Positions 8,576 to 17,824 are shown, counted from the first letter of the stretch. The stretch is DNA of 64,000 nt from Syntrophobacterales bacterium (GCA_026417655.1 JAOACS010000021.1:186001-250000), one strand, 5' to 3'. The notes: a model not told the origin generated them from the letters alone. Made by a program: numbers and translations.

Positions 8576-9445
8576 ATGGCAGAGAGAAAAAGAGATCAAC
8601 GTATCTGGGCTGATCGAATTCTTGCTCAGGCACAAAGATTGCCGCCATTTCCGGACGTTGTCAATAAGTTAATGCCCCTTCTTAGAGAGCTTGCGTCGGT
8701 CAAGCAGATTGAAGAGATCATAAAATACGAACCGGTGATAGCAGCGAGGGTCCTAGCTATAAGTAGATCCCCCTATTATGCAAGACTTCGTAGGGTTGAA
8801 TCACTTCGTGATGCCATTGTAGTACTAGGTCAAAAACAGCTCATTCAGGTAGTAATGACGGCCTGTGCATCCCAATATTTTAGGGGATCAATGGAAGGTT
8901 ACGAACTGAGAGAAGGCGAACTATGGGAACATGCCGTTGGGGTTGCCCTTATGGCTGAAATCCTCGGCGAAAGGCTGAGACGCCAAAATGTGCTCACCCT
9001 TTATACCGCCGGTCTTCTTCACGATATTGGAAAGACGGTGCTACATTTTTACGTGAAGGAAGAATTCGAGAGGATCATTACAGAGGTTAAACACAACAAA
9101 AAGAGATTTCTTGACGCCGAAAGGGAAGTCCTAGGAATTGATCATGAGCAACTTGGAGGGCTCATTGCTAAAAAATGGAATTTTCCCGACTCTGTTATAT
9201 CAGGCATTAGATTTCATCATGAACCAAGAAGAGCCCCAGATAGATATCGTGATATTGCAAACATTCTTTACGTAGCCAATAGGATGGTTTCCTCAATTGG
9301 TATAGGCTGTGGCATTGATGGTTTTTTGAACCCAAATAGAGACGAGGTATTCAATGATCTGGGAATAACCTCAAGGATGGTTGAAGAATTTCTTGCAACA
9401 TTTGGAGACACCTTTCTTGAGGTCAAACAGTTTATCCTTAACTGA
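8576..9445 (+). CDS. HDOD-domain signalling protein
   Basis: HDOD proteins are HD-like output modules found with motility and second-messenger regulation, mostly without proven enzymatic activity. The 289 residues are almost entirely one HDOD domain: LPPFPDVVNKLM at about 21-32, the helical RVLAIS region near 60, and an HDIG-like LLHDIGK motif near residue 150, followed by HEQLGG. There is no second domain. It is 9 bases upstream of csrA and likely co-transcribed with csrA-fliW, pointing to a role in the same motile/sessile regulation; this is inference. Confidence 0.88.
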   Translation: MAERKRDQRIWADRILAQAQRLPPFPDVVNKLMPLLRELASVKQIEEIIKYEPVIAARVLAISRSPYYARLRRVESLRDAIVVLGQKQLIQVVMTACASQYFRGSMEGYELREGELWEHAVGVALMAEILGERLRRQNVLTLYTAGLLHDIGKTVLHFYVKEEFERIITEVKHNKKRFLDAEREVLGIDHEQLGGLIAKKWNFPDSVISGIRFHHEPRRAPDRYRDIANILYVANRMVSSIGIGCGIDGFLNPNRDEVFNDLGITSRMVEEFLATFGDTFLEVKQFILN

Positions 9446-9454
9446 GGCCACCCC

Positions 9455-9721
9455 ATGCTAGTTCTTAGCAGGAAAACAGGTGAGGCTATCCGGATAGGAG
9501 ATGAAATCGAAATCATAGTCACGGAAATATCGCCAAATAGAGTAAAAATTGGCATAAGAAGCCCTAAAAATATTCCTATATATAGAGAAGAGCTCTACCA
9601 AAAGATAAAGGAAGAAAATCGGCAGGCAGCTCTTATGAGCGGTGATTTAATAGAAACACTTACTTTATTTGCCATGCCAACCGATATTAAGGATGATAAA
9701 ACAGAGGGAGAAAAGAGATGA
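9455..9721 (+). CDS. csrA: Carbon storage regulator CsrA
   Basis: CsrA is a homodimeric RNA-binding protein that controls translation and stability of mRNAs carrying GGA motifs in leader hairpins. The start [10 protein letters not shown] and the RNA-contact Arg44 (IYREE, 42-46) are conserved. At 88 residues it has a longer C-terminal tail than the 61-residue E. coli protein, as is common where CsrA is regulated by FliW. Its stop codon overlaps the fliW ATG (ATGA), so the protein and its antagonist are translated in concert. Confidence 0.96.
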   Translation: MLVLSRKTGEAIRIGDEIEIIVTEISPNRVKIGIRSPKNIPIYREELYQKIKEENRQAALMSGDLIETLTLFAMPTDIKDDKTEGEKR

Positions 9722-10170
9722 AAGTGGAGACTAGTCGTTTCGGAACAATAGAGGTAAGGGATGACAGTATCATTGAGTTTCCATGGGGCATACCGGGATT
9801 CGAAACCATAAAACGCTATGTGCTCCTGGAACATCAGGAAGGTCCCTTCCAATGGCTTCAGGCTGTAGATGAACCTACCCTCGCATTTGTCGTATGCCTT
9901 CCCGAGGTAATAGGTGTCCAGTATGATCTCCCGCCTTCTCCCCTTGAGCCAATAGGAGCGAAAACAAGGGATGATGTAGTGATATTGAATCTTATCTCCT
10001 TCGATAGAGAAAAGAATGTCATTCGCTTCCATCTTCGAAGTCCATTATTGTTCAACATTCATGAAAAGAAGGGTTATCAATGGACTATGGACAGAGAAGA
10101 GGTTAAAACCTACATACGCCTTCCTGAAGGAATGGAATGGGAAGAGAGCAACGATAAAGATTTGCCATAG
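9718..10170 (+). CDS. fliW: Flagellar assembly factor FliW
   Basis: FliW binds CsrA allosterically and blocks its RNA binding; flagellin competes for FliW, which ties CsrA activity to filament assembly. The 150-residue protein shows the family's features: an early F-G-x-I-E/x-V-R strand, FPWGIPGFE at about 21-29, a FQWLQ segment and the hydrophobic core that follows. ATGA coupling to csrA is typical of this pair. It is the last gene of the HDOD-csrA-fliW unit and is followed 31 bases later by a strong terminator. Confidence 0.95.
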   Translation: MKVETSRFGTIEVRDDSIIEFPWGIPGFETIKRYVLLEHQEGPFQWLQAVDEPTLAFVVCLPEVIGVQYDLPPSPLEPIGAKTRDDVVILNLISFDREKNVIRFHLRSPLLFNIHEKKGYQWTMDREEVKTYIRLPEGMEWEESNDKDLP

Positions 10171-10200
10171 AGGATTTTATTAAAATACTTTCCTAGGTTA

Positions 10201-10238
10201 AATAGGAACGATTCACAGGGATCGTTCCTATTTTTTTT
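10201..10238 (+). terminator. Rho-independent terminator after fliW
   Basis: A perfect 12-bp inverted repeat (10201-10212 with 10221-10232) with an 8-base loop runs straight into a tract of eight T residues (10231-10238). It closes the HDOD-csrA-fliW unit. Confidence 0.93.
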
Positions 10239-10312
10239 CAGCAGAAGCTCTATTGACAATATGATAACTTGCGGAGTAGGTCTAAACATGTTTATAAAAT
10301 TACAATATTCAA

Positions 10313-10320
10313 AAGGAGGA
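10313..10320 (+). promoter_or_regulatory. Ribosome-binding site fixing a GTG start for aspS
   Basis: AAGGAGGA lies 6 bases before GTG 10327, in frame with the AspRS sequence. It decides the start against ATG 10261, which has no comparable site. A TTGACA at 10253-10258 could be a -35 element, but no convincing -10 follows at normal spacing. Confidence 0.8.
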
Positions 10321-10326
10321 AATCAG

Positions 10327-12207
10327 GTGGAGTTTACAGCGAAGAAGGAACTGACCCTCTTGGAAGAGGTGGAATCTACAAGGGAGGAGTTTTTATACCG
10401 ATTTGTGCCCCTAGATACGCTTGGTGATTGGCAAAGAACCCATTATTGTAACGATCTACGTTTTGACCACATTGGCCAAAAGGTATGCCTTATGGGTTGG
10501 GTTCAGAGGCGGCGTGACCACGGAGGATTGATCTTTGTCGACCTTAGGGATAGAGAGGGTATTACCCAATTGGTATTTGATCCAACCTATAATGCCCTTG
10601 CCCACGAACGGGCTCACGGAATACGAAATGAATATGTCATTGCTGTAAAGGGTATCGTTAGAGCCCGCCCAGAGGGGATGATAAATCCAAAGCTTGAGAC
10701 CGGAGAAGTAGAGGTTATCGTGGATGAAATTAAACTTCTTAATGCCTCCAGGACTCCCCCTTTCCTAGTGGAAGATCGTATTCAGGTAAACGAAAATACA
10801 CGACTTAAATATCGATACGTGGACCTAAGGCGTCCCTTAATGACCAAGAACATCCTCACACGCCATAGAGTCATGCAGTTTACACGAAAGTACTTTGCCG
10901 ATAGGGGATTCATAGAAATAGAAACGCCGGTTCTTACCAAGAGCACGCCAGAAGGAGCAAGAGACTATCTTGTCCCAAGCAGAATATACCCAGGAAAATT
11001 CTATTCTCTTCCCCAATCACCTCAGTTGTTTAAGCAGATTCTCATGGTCGCCGGTTTTGACCGTTACATGCAAATAGTTAAATGTTTTCGGGACGAAGAT
11101 CTAAGAGCCGACCGACAACCTGAGTTCACACAGATCGATTTGGAACTTTCTTTTATCCGAGAAGCCGACCTCTATAAACTCATTGAGGACTGGATTAGTG
11201 CCCTATTTAAAACCATTCTAAACATGGAAATTCCTACACCCTTTCGTAGAATCTCCTACGAGGATGCTATAGCCCTCTATGGCACAGATAAACCAGATCT
11301 TCGTTTCGGTATGGAGATTCACGATGTAAGTGAAATAGTTTCGGAATCTGGATTTAACGTATTTAAGCAGGCGATTCAGTCTAGAGGAATGGTTGGTTGT
11401 GTCAAATATGAGGGTGGTGTAAAGTTTTCTAGAAAAGAATTGGACGACTTAATAGCCTTTGCCCAAAGTCTTGGCGCAAAGGGATTAGCCTGGATTAAAA
11501 TCCATTCCTCAGAATGGCAATCTCCTATAACAAAGTTTCTTACCGAAGGGATAAAAAATGCTTTGAGCGAAAAACTCGGGCTTCAGCCCGGAGATATCAT
11601 CTTCTTTGGAGCAGATCAGCCATCTTTGGTGAGGGAGGTTCTCGGAAACTTACGACTCCATCTTGCGCAGAACTACCTCTTTAAAGACAGGCCAGAACTC
11701 AAAAACCGTTACGAGTTCTTGTGGGTAACAGATTTTCCTCTACTCGAATGGAGTCAAGAGGAGAAAAGGTTTGTAGCTGTCCATCATCCATTTACTGCAC
11801 CAAAGGAAGAGGAAGTGGATCTACTTGAGAAAGAACCAGAAAGAGTTCATAGCCGTGCCTACGACCTTGTATTAAATGGAACCGAAATAGGAGGAGGAAG
11901 TATACGAATTCACCGAAAGGATATCCAGGAAAGGGTCTTTCGGGTACTAGGCATTAGCACCGAAGAAGCTAAAGAAAAGTTCGGCTTCCTACTTGAAGCC
12001 CTAGAGTATGGCGCTCCTCCCCATGGAGGTATAGCCTTTGGATTAGACAGACTTCTCATGATAATGACTAACTCTACCTCAATTCGAGATGTTATCGCCT
12101 TTCCGAAAACTCAAAAAGCTACCTGTCCCATGACAGGAGCCCCATCGGAGCCTGAGGTCAATCAGTTGCTTGAATTGTGCATAAAAGTAGAAGCCTCGCA
12201 AAAATGA
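10327..12207 (+). CDS. aspS: Aspartyl-tRNA synthetase (bacterial type)
   Basis: It charges tRNA-Asp (or tRNA-Asp and tRNA-Asn if non-discriminating) with aspartate. The 626-residue protein has an OB-fold anticodon domain beginning with RTHYCNDLR near residue 38, class II motifs 1-3 (ending FGLDRLLMI), the [10 protein letters not shown] segment and the bacterial GAD insertion between motifs 2 and 3. The chosen GTG start follows a strong ribosome-binding site. About 35 residues precede the usual beginning of the family, a small N-terminal extension of unknown meaning. Whether it is discriminating cannot be decided here; gatCAB is not in the window. Confidence 0.93.
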   Translation: MEFTAKKELTLLEEVESTREEFLYRFVPLDTLGDWQRTHYCNDLRFDHIGQKVCLMGWVQRRRDHGGLIFVDLRDREGITQLVFDPTYNALAHERAHGIRNEYVIAVKGIVRARPEGMINPKLETGEVEVIVDEIKLLNASRTPPFLVEDRIQVNENTRLKYRYVDLRRPLMTKNILTRHRVMQFTRKYFADRGFIEIETPVLTKSTPEGARDYLVPSRIYPGKFYSLPQSPQLFKQILMVAGFDRYMQIVKCFRDEDLRADRQPEFTQIDLELSFIREADLYKLIEDWISALFKTILNMEIPTPFRRISYEDAIALYGTDKPDLRFGMEIHDVSEIVSESGFNVFKQAIQSRGMVGCVKYEGGVKFSRKELDDLIAFAQSLGAKGLAWIKIHSSEWQSPITKFLTEGIKNALSEKLGLQPGDIIFFGADQPSLVREVLGNLRLHLAQNYLFKDRPELKNRYEFLWVTDFPLLEWSQEEKRFVAVHHPFTAPKEEEVDLLEKEPERVHSRAYDLVLNGTEIGGGSIRIHRKDIQERVFRVLGISTEEAKEKFGFLLEALEYGAPPHGGIAFGLDRLLMIMTNSTSIRDVIAFPKTQKATCPMTGAPSEPEVNQLLELCIKVEASQK

Positions 12208-12246
12208 TAAGTCCCATTAAAAGAGCTGGAGGGGGTAAGAGAAGAC

Positions 12247-14073
12247 ATGGCCAAATGGAATCCTAAAAGAAGGCTCCTAGAGCACGAACACTCAATTTTT
12301 TGGCAACATAGGCTTGTGGATGTTGTGAAACCCAATCTCATGGAGGAAATCTTCCCATATGAAGAGGTGCCTCGAATAGACTTTGACCATAAACTTATTC
12401 CTTTAGATCCTCCTGAAGATATGTTTATTACCGATACCACCTTCCGGGACGGTCAACAGGCCAGACCTCCCTATACGGTGCAACAGATCGTAACAATCTT
12501 TGATTTTCTACATAGACTTTCTGGTCCGAAGGGCGTCATACGACAGAGTGAGTTTTTTCTCTACACTAAAAAGGACAAAGAGGCCCTAATAAAATGTTTA
12601 GAAAGAGGATACCGCTATCCAGAAATTACAGGTTGGATCAGAGCGGTAAAGGAAGATCTTGATCTTGTAGTAAAAATGGGTCTAAAGGAGACAGGCATAC
12701 TTACATCGGCCTCTGATTACCATATCTTTCTGAAACTCAAAAAAAATCGTCGTGATGTTATGAATGAGTATTTGGATATTGTAAAGGCAGCATTGGAGAA
12801 GGGTATAATCCCTAGATGCCATTTTGAAGACGTAACTCGAGCGGATATCTACGGATTCTGTATACCCTTTGCGATCGAATTGATGAAGCTTCGGGAGGAA
12901 AGCGGTATAGATATAAAAATTCGACTCTGTGATACACTAGGACTTGGGATCCCCTATCCTGGAGCAGCACTCCCACGAAGCGTGCCGAGATTGGTTAGAG
13001 CCTTTATTGAAGAAGCGGGCGTTCCCGGACATCTACTTGAATGGCATGGTCACAACGACTTTCACAAGGTTGTTGTAAACAGTGTCACAGCCTGGCTTTA
13101 TGGATGCAGTGGGGTAAATGGCACTTTACTTGGTTTCGGAGAACGGACAGGCAATGCTCCTATTGAGGGTCTTATTATGGAATACATTGGTATAAAAGGG
13201 ACAACCGATGGAATTGATACTCTCGCCATTACGGAGGTTGCTGAATATTTCCAGGAAGAGCTTGGCTACCGCATTCCTCCAAACTATCCTTTTGTAGGCA
13301 AGGCTTTTAATGCTACAAGTGCGGGCATTCATGCTGATGGACTTATTAAGGATCCGCAAATATACAACATCTTTGATACAGAGAAGATTCTAGGTCGTCC
13401 CATTAGTGTCATTATTACCGACAAATCGGGAACCGCCGGTGTTGCCTATTGGGTAAATAACCGATTGCAGTTAAAGGGCGAAAAGAGGCTAGATAAACGC
13501 CATCCTGGCATAGTGAAGATACATAAACGGGTTATGGAAGAATACGAGCAAGGACGGAATACTTCCATCTCCGATGAGGAAATGGAAAGATGGGCGAGAC
13601 GGTATCTACCAGAGTATTTCGTAAGCGAATTCGATATGCTCAAACAAAAAGCTCGATCCCTTGCAGCCCACCTCATTGAAGAGGTTGTAGAGAATGAAGC
13701 CATAAAAAGTATGGATCCCTCCCGTCAGGAACTGGTATTACAATCCCTTCTTGAGCTTAACCCATTCATTCAATACGCCTACGTAACGGATCGGGAAGGA
13801 CGCAGAATCACCAGAAATATTACCCACATAGAAGATAAGGCTAAATATGAGAAGGCTCAGGTGGGAGAGGATCTATCCGACCGTCCCTGGTTTATAGAAC
13901 CCATTAAGACTGGTAAGGTCCACGTGACAGATTTTTACACCTCTCGCTACACTGGAGCCTTATGTATTACCGTTTCAGCTCCGATACGAAACGAAAGGGA
14001 TGAGATAGTGGGTGTTCTTGGAGTGGATATAAGGTTTGAAGAACTTGCAAAAATGGAAGAAAAAATTATTTAA
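12247..14073 (+). CDS. Re-citrate/homocitrate-synthase-like enzyme fused to a Cache-type sensor domain
   Basis: The first about 460 of 608 residues form a DRE-TIM metallolyase of the homocitrate/isopropylmalate/Re-citrate synthase group: catalytic TTFRDG at 64-69, metal-binding HGH at 267-269, GFGERTGNA at 296-304 and AGIHADG at 359-365. Such enzymes condense acetyl-CoA with a 2-oxo acid; Re-citrate synthases of clostridia and Desulfobacterota use oxaloacetate. The usual LeuA regulatory domain is absent. Instead residues about 465-598 resemble a PDC/Cache domain (DLSDRPWF at 542-549, then a TVSAPI strand and GVLGVDI at 589-595). No transmembrane segment or signal peptide exists, so the Cache part is cytoplasmic. 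Re-citrate synthase is my preferred reading, given pycB and mdh elsewhere in the window; homocitrate synthase remains possible. Confidence 0.75.
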   Translation: MAKWNPKRRLLEHEHSIFWQHRLVDVVKPNLMEEIFPYEEVPRIDFDHKLIPLDPPEDMFITDTTFRDGQQARPPYTVQQIVTIFDFLHRLSGPKGVIRQSEFFLYTKKDKEALIKCLERGYRYPEITGWIRAVKEDLDLVVKMGLKETGILTSASDYHIFLKLKKNRRDVMNEYLDIVKAALEKGIIPRCHFEDVTRADIYGFCIPFAIELMKLREESGIDIKIRLCDTLGLGIPYPGAALPRSVPRLVRAFIEEAGVPGHLLEWHGHNDFHKVVVNSVTAWLYGCSGVNGTLLGFGERTGNAPIEGLIMEYIGIKGTTDGIDTLAITEVAEYFQEELGYRIPPNYPFVGKAFNATSAGIHADGLIKDPQIYNIFDTEKILGRPISVIITDKSGTAGVAYWVNNRLQLKGEKRLDKRHPGIVKIHKRVMEEYEQGRNTSISDEEMERWARRYLPEYFVSEFDMLKQKARSLAAHLIEEVVENEAIKSMDPSRQELVLQSLLELNPFIQYAYVTDREGRRITRNITHIEDKAKYEKAQVGEDLSDRPWFIEPIKTGKVHVTDFYTSRYTGALCITVSAPIRNERDEIVGVLGVDIRFEELAKMEEKII

Positions 14074-14087
14074 CATAGGCTTTTTGC

Positions 14088-14864
14088 ATGTTTGGTAAGG
14101 CTAAGGGGCTTTATTATTGGATTCTTGTAACACTAATACTAGCAAGTTCTTGCAGCACTTCCACCAAACCTACACCATCTCCTCCAGTTTCCTATCCTCC
14201 CTGGACAAAGCCTTACTGTGTCCGAGGAAAATGTTACTTTCCTCTACTTTCTGCAGAAGGTTACGTAGAGGAGGGCATCGCAAGTTGGTATGGACCCCAG
14301 TTCCACGGGAAAAAGACATCAAGCGGTGAGATCTTCAACATGAACGATATGACTGCAGCCCATAAGACTCTTCCTCTAGGTATCTACGTGAAGGTTACCC
14401 GTCTTGACAACGGCCGATGGATCATAGTGAAAGTTAACGATCGAGGTCCCTTCGTCGGAGATCGTATTATAGATCTATCGAAAAGAGCTGCAGAAGAGCT
14501 TGGTATAATCCCTAACGGAACTGCTAAAGTAAGAATTGAGGCCCTCCAGCCTGCAACACTTATACAGTATGCTCAGAACCAGTATCGATGGGTTCCAGAG
14601 CCCGTAGCTTCACCATGGCGAGGTCTTTTCGAGATTCAACTCGCCGCCTTTGAGAGCAGGCAAAATGCTGACCGATTTAGAAGCTCCCTTGCCAGGCGCC
14701 ACCCCGATGTTGGGATTGAGCCCTATTACTTTGGTGGAAAGATGCTATACCGTGTAAAACTAGGAAAATTTGATGATCTCCACAAAGCACGGGCAGCTCT
14801 TGAAGCCATCCGGTCAGAGTTTCCTGATGCCTTTGTTATAGCTAGAGACGGAGGTATGAAATGA
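14088..14864 (+). CDS. rlpA: RlpA-family septal lytic transglycosylase (lipoprotein, DPBB + SPOR)
   Basis: RlpA is an outer-membrane lipoprotein; in Pseudomonas it cleaves denuded peptidoglycan at the septum. The 258-residue product starts with a lipoprotein signal peptide (lipobox LASSC, Cys22), has the double-psi beta-barrel at about 65-155 (ASWYG, HKTLPLG, VNDRGPF) and a C-terminal SPOR domain at about 182-255 that binds denuded glycan. It overlaps hisD by four bases (ATGA), an odd pairing that probably only reflects compact packing. Confidence 0.92.
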   Translation: MFGKAKGLYYWILVTLILASSCSTSTKPTPSPPVSYPPWTKPYCVRGKCYFPLLSAEGYVEEGIASWYGPQFHGKKTSSGEIFNMNDMTAAHKTLPLGIYVKVTRLDNGRWIIVKVNDRGPFVGDRIIDLSKRAAEELGIIPNGTAKVRIEALQPATLIQYAQNQYRWVPEPVASPWRGLFEIQLAAFESRQNADRFRSSLARRHPDVGIEPYYFGGKMLYRVKLGKFDDLHKARAALEAIRSEFPDAFVIARDGGMK

Positions 14865-16213
14865 TACCAATTCTTAAGTATCCATCTCAAGAGGCAGAAT
14901 CATTCTTGAAAAAACTTAACCGGCGAGCTTTCCTCGGCATAGCGAAGGAGATAGAAAACCAGGTAGAAGGGATTATAGAAAGAGTTCTTAAGGAGGGAGA
15001 TAAGGCTATCCTAGATTATACTAGACGGTTTGATTGGGATATGGCTAGTCCTGAAAAATTAATAGTTTCCGAAGAAGAAATGGAGAGAGCCCTTAGGGCT
15101 ATAGATCAGGAATTTTTGGAGATAATAAGAATTGCTTCCAGAAATATCGCCAACTTCCACGAAAGACAGCTTGAAAAGTCCTGGTTTATTACTGGAGAAG
15201 GCGGTGTAATTCTAGGACAAATGGTTTCTTCGGTAGATTCTACGGGAATCTATGTGCCTGGAGGGAAGGGTGGGAATACGCCTCTTATATCATCTCTTCT
15301 TATGGGAGCTATTCCAGCAAAGATCGCAGGAGTTCGGGATATAGTCGTAGCTACCCCCCCAAGACATGACGGTAGTGTTCATGAAGCCATCCTTGCGACA
15401 GCTCTAGAACTGGGAATAAAGACCATATACCGGATGGGAAGTGCCTGGGCCATTGCGGCCTTGGCTTTCGGCACAGAATCGGTAAAAAAGGTTGATGTTA
15501 TAGTGGGTCCAGGGAATATTTACGTAGCAACGGCCAAAAGAATACTCTCTGGTGTGGTGGGCATTGATCTCTTGGCGGGCCCAAGTGAAATACTTATTAT
15601 TTCCGACAAATCGGCAACCCCAGACTATATTGCTGCAGACCTTTTAAGCCAGGCAGAACATGATCCTATTGCCAGTGCGATGTTAATTACAACAGATGAA
15701 AGCCTGGCAAAGAGAGTTATAGAATCCCTGACTTCTCAACTTAAAGGGGGTTTTTTTGCATCACCCCTTCCCCGAAAAGACATAGCTACTGAATCGTTAA
15801 GAAACTATGGAGCATGTTTTCTCGTAGATAACCTCGAAACCGCCATAAATCTTTCTAATCGTATTGCTCCAGAACATCTAGAACTCCATGTTGAGGATCC
15901 GTGGAGCCTTATCGGACTGATAAGGTGTGCTGGAGCTGTATTTATAGGGCAATTTACCCCTGAGCCCGTAGGTGATTACTTTGCAGGACCAAATCATGTA
16001 TTGCCCACGGCAGGAACAGCTAGGTTCTCTTCAGCCCTTGGAGTTCACTCTTTCCTAAAAAAAACAAGCATTATCCACTATCCCTTAGAAGCTACCCAAG
16101 CTAGCATAGAAAAGATAGCTCGTTTTGCCCGTATGGAAGGGCTAGAGGCCCACGCGAGATCAATGGAGATAAGGAGAAATTATTCTGTAGTCTCAACTAC
16201 CCACGATAAATAG
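14861..16213 (+). CDS. hisD: Histidinol dehydrogenase
   Basis: HisD performs the final two oxidations of histidine synthesis, histidinol to histidinal to histidine, with NAD and zinc. The 450-residue protein is a little longer than the usual 430 and has the GPGN segment, the QAEHDP zinc-ligand motif, APEHLEL, and the GPNHVLPT-FSSALGV signature near the C-terminus. It is not in a his operon: rlpA precedes it with ATGA overlap, and its 3' end overlaps the convergent cutA by 34 bases. Confidence 0.95.
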   Translation: MIPILKYPSQEAESFLKKLNRRAFLGIAKEIENQVEGIIERVLKEGDKAILDYTRRFDWDMASPEKLIVSEEEMERALRAIDQEFLEIIRIASRNIANFHERQLEKSWFITGEGGVILGQMVSSVDSTGIYVPGGKGGNTPLISSLLMGAIPAKIAGVRDIVVATPPRHDGSVHEAILATALELGIKTIYRMGSAWAIAALAFGTESVKKVDVIVGPGNIYVATAKRILSGVVGIDLLAGPSEILIISDKSATPDYIAADLLSQAEHDPIASAMLITTDESLAKRVIESLTSQLKGGFFASPLPRKDIATESLRNYGACFLVDNLETAINLSNRIAPEHLELHVEDPWSLIGLIRCAGAVFIGQFTPEPVGDYFAGPNHVLPTAGTARFSSALGVHSFLKKTSIIHYPLEATQASIEKIARFARMEGLEAHARSMEIRRNYSVVSTTHDK

Positions 16214-16509
16214 GGTTCATGACCGGCATGGAGTTTTACGGCGATAATCTCTGGAACCTCATAGCTATGAATACCGCGGATTCGAGATCTCAACTTTTCA
16301 AAGAGAGACTCCTTAGTCTTAATCATCAAAAGAGTTTCAGCATCGTCACAAACCTCACCCTTCCAAAAATAGATAGAACGCACCGAAGGAATAATATTTA
16401 CACAGGCAGCAAGTTTTTCTTCAACAATAGTTTTTGCAATGTTTACAGCCTCATCGTGATTTCCTACCGTTACCCAAACAACAATCACGTCCTGAGCTTT
16501 TACGGCCAT
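16180..16509 (-). CDS. cutA: Divalent-ion tolerance protein CutA
   Basis: CutA1 is a small trimeric cytoplasmic protein linked to copper tolerance, with an unclear molecular role. The 109 residues show the family pattern: EKLAACVNIIP, the IYFWKGEV strand, ETLLMIKT and YEVPEIIAV. The frame runs upstream to 16551, but ATG 16509 has an AAGGAG ribosome-binding site six bases before it and fits the family, so it is the start. The stop lies inside the 3' end of hisD on the other strand. Confidence 0.93.
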   Translation of the reverse strand: MAVKAQDVIVVWVTVGNHDEAVNIAKTIVEEKLAACVNIIPSVRSIYFWKGEVCDDAETLLMIKTKESLFEKLRSRIRGIHSYEVPEIIAVKLHAGHEPYLSWVVETTE

Positions 16510-16540
16510 GGACAACTCCTTCCTATATGAAAGGAAACCT

Positions 16541-17179
16541 ATGAAGGACATGAGTTACTACCACAAAACCCAAATGGAAGCAATAAGAATTGCCTTTGAA
16601 GTTTGCGAGCAGCTCGACGATAAGTCAAAAGACTACCTACGAGAGATGGCAAGTTCCTATATGGAATTTCGGAATGAGCTTAAGGAATTTAACAATAAGT
16701 ATTTTTATAATTACTGTAAAAAAAGCTGCTTCGAAACTGCCAAAAGTGCCTGCTGTAGTTATGAAAGCATCATAGTGTTCTTTGCCGATGAGGTAATCAA
16801 CTACCTATTCGGTGGGGATAAGGACTTTCCTGTTATTTTAAAAAAACTTCAATCCGTAAAACCATCACAACACTGTGTATACTTAGGGAGTGGAGGATGT
16901 CTATGGACAATAATACCTATCTCTTGTGCCATGTTTTTCTGCAACGATGCTAAGGACAAAATCTTCAATTCCTCTTCCCAGGCTCAGGCGATATGGAACA
17001 GCCTATTAGAAAGGGAAAAACTTTTTACCTGGCCGGACCGTCCTGTCCTTTTCGACTCTATTGAGGAATTTTTTATCCAACGGGGGGTGAGCACAGATCA
17101 CATGTATTGCCATAAAAGCCCGGGGCTTTTGAGACTTAAGCTAAACCATAGGAACAACTTCCCCGGGTCTATAAGCTAA
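16541..17179 (+). CDS. Cys-rich protein of unknown function, YkgJ-like cysteine pattern
   Basis: I do not recognise a characterised family. The 212-residue protein has no signal peptide or clear membrane helix and contains ten cysteines, most in clusters: C59-x3-C63-x7-C71-C72, then C112-x7-C120, C129 and C134. The paired CC and later G-C segment recall the YkgJ-type putative metal or iron-sulfur binding proteins. ATG 16541 follows AAAGGAAA at suitable spacing; the earlier in-frame ATG 16508 lies in the cutA start region. Only 31 bases separate it from the divergent cutA. Real coding is supported by length and regular composition, not by a known homologue. Confidence 0.7.
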   Translation: MKDMSYYHKTQMEAIRIAFEVCEQLDDKSKDYLREMASSYMEFRNELKEFNNKYFYNYCKKSCFETAKSACCSYESIIVFFADEVINYLFGGDKDFPVILKKLQSVKPSQHCVYLGSGGCLWTIIPISCAMFFCNDAKDKIFNSSSQAQAIWNSLLEREKLFTWPDRPVLFDSIEEFFIQRGVSTDHMYCHKSPGLLRLKLNHRNNFPGSIS

Positions 17180-17196
17180 AATGGCAATTCTGATGA

Positions 17197-17502
17197 CTAC
17201 CATGATTCTTGTAACATCTTGTTCGATATATCGGGTGGATTGATCTTATAAGTTCCCTGTTGAATGTTTTTTTGGATCTCCCCTATTTTTTGAGCTCTAC
17301 TCTGTTCATAGGCGGAAAGAGCTTGAGTTGAAAATTCTACTCTATCGGCTTTTGGTTCCTGGGTAGGCGGCTTGTTAACTTGCCCACTCTGGATTCGATC
17401 AACCTTCATTACCTCTTCGGCACTTTTCTGAGCTCCCGAAGGCTTTACATTGGAGACATTACCGTAATAGAACTGGGCCTGTTGAATCTTTTTAACGTCC
17501 AT
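17197..17502 (-). CDS. flgM: Anti-sigma-28 factor FlgM
   Basis: FlgM holds the flagellar sigma factor FliA inactive until the hook-basal body is complete and FlgM is exported. The 101-residue protein has a disordered N-terminal half and the C-terminal FliA-binding region: DRVEFSTQAL at about 53-62 and IGEIQKNIQQGTYKI at about 73-87, then SNKMLQ. It is the second gene of a two-gene unit, overlapping the upstream partner by 11 bases, behind a sigma-28-like promoter. No structural flagellar genes lie in the window. Confidence 0.9.
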   Translation of the reverse strand: MDVKKIQQAQFYYGNVSNVKPSGAQKSAEEVMKVDRIQSGQVNKPPTQEPKADRVEFSTQALSAYEQSRAQKIGEIQKNIQQGTYKINPPDISNKMLQESW

Positions 17503-17803
17503 AATTCACCCCTATGTTGTTTGTATTTATTGCCGTATCTTTATCGTTAGCCTTGTTTACCTTCTCATCCCCAAACTTCATATTTTCTTTCTCACTCTCA
17601 AGCTTAGAGGCGGCGTGTTTCACAAGCTGCTCCATCACAAGGCGGCGCCGAGCCTCCTCTGAAATTACAACCCTTTCTCCACCAAAAGTTTGGGAGTTCC
17701 CTCCCTCCCCCTTGGGGATAAGTTCACTCGGCAACCGAGCCTTTTGAAGCTGCCGTGTGTACGTCCTTAAAACTTTCTTGACATGATAATCAGTTATGAT
17801 CAT
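17492..17803 (-). CDS. FlgM-associated small protein, DVU0524-like
   Basis: A 103-residue basic protein directly upstream of flgM. It begins MIITDYHVKKVLRTYTRQL and has a VVISEEARRRLV helix near the middle, resembling the small proteins annotated as DVU0524-family, FlgM-associated, in sulfate reducers; their function is unknown. The open frame starts at GTG 17812, but ATG 17803 has a GAGAGG site 8 bases upstream, and the predicted sigma-28 transcript would start only about six bases before the GTG, so the ATG was chosen. The last residues are a low-complexity Asn/Lys stretch overlapping flgM. Confidence 0.78.
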   Translation of the reverse strand: MIITDYHVKKVLRTYTRQLQKARLPSELIPKGEGGNSQTFGGERVVISEEARRRLVMEQLVKHAASKLESEKENMKFGDEKVNKANDKDTAINTNNIGVNYGR

Positions 17804-17824
17804 CCTTCTCACCTCTCGAAATTG

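Noticed and set aside
9595-10032. Open frame of 145 codons on the minus strand
   Set aside because: Antisense to csrA and fliW, which are certain; no family pattern in the translation.
10253-10258. TTGACA as the aspS promoter -35
   Set aside because: No acceptable -10 hexamer at 16-18 bases; mentioned only in passing.
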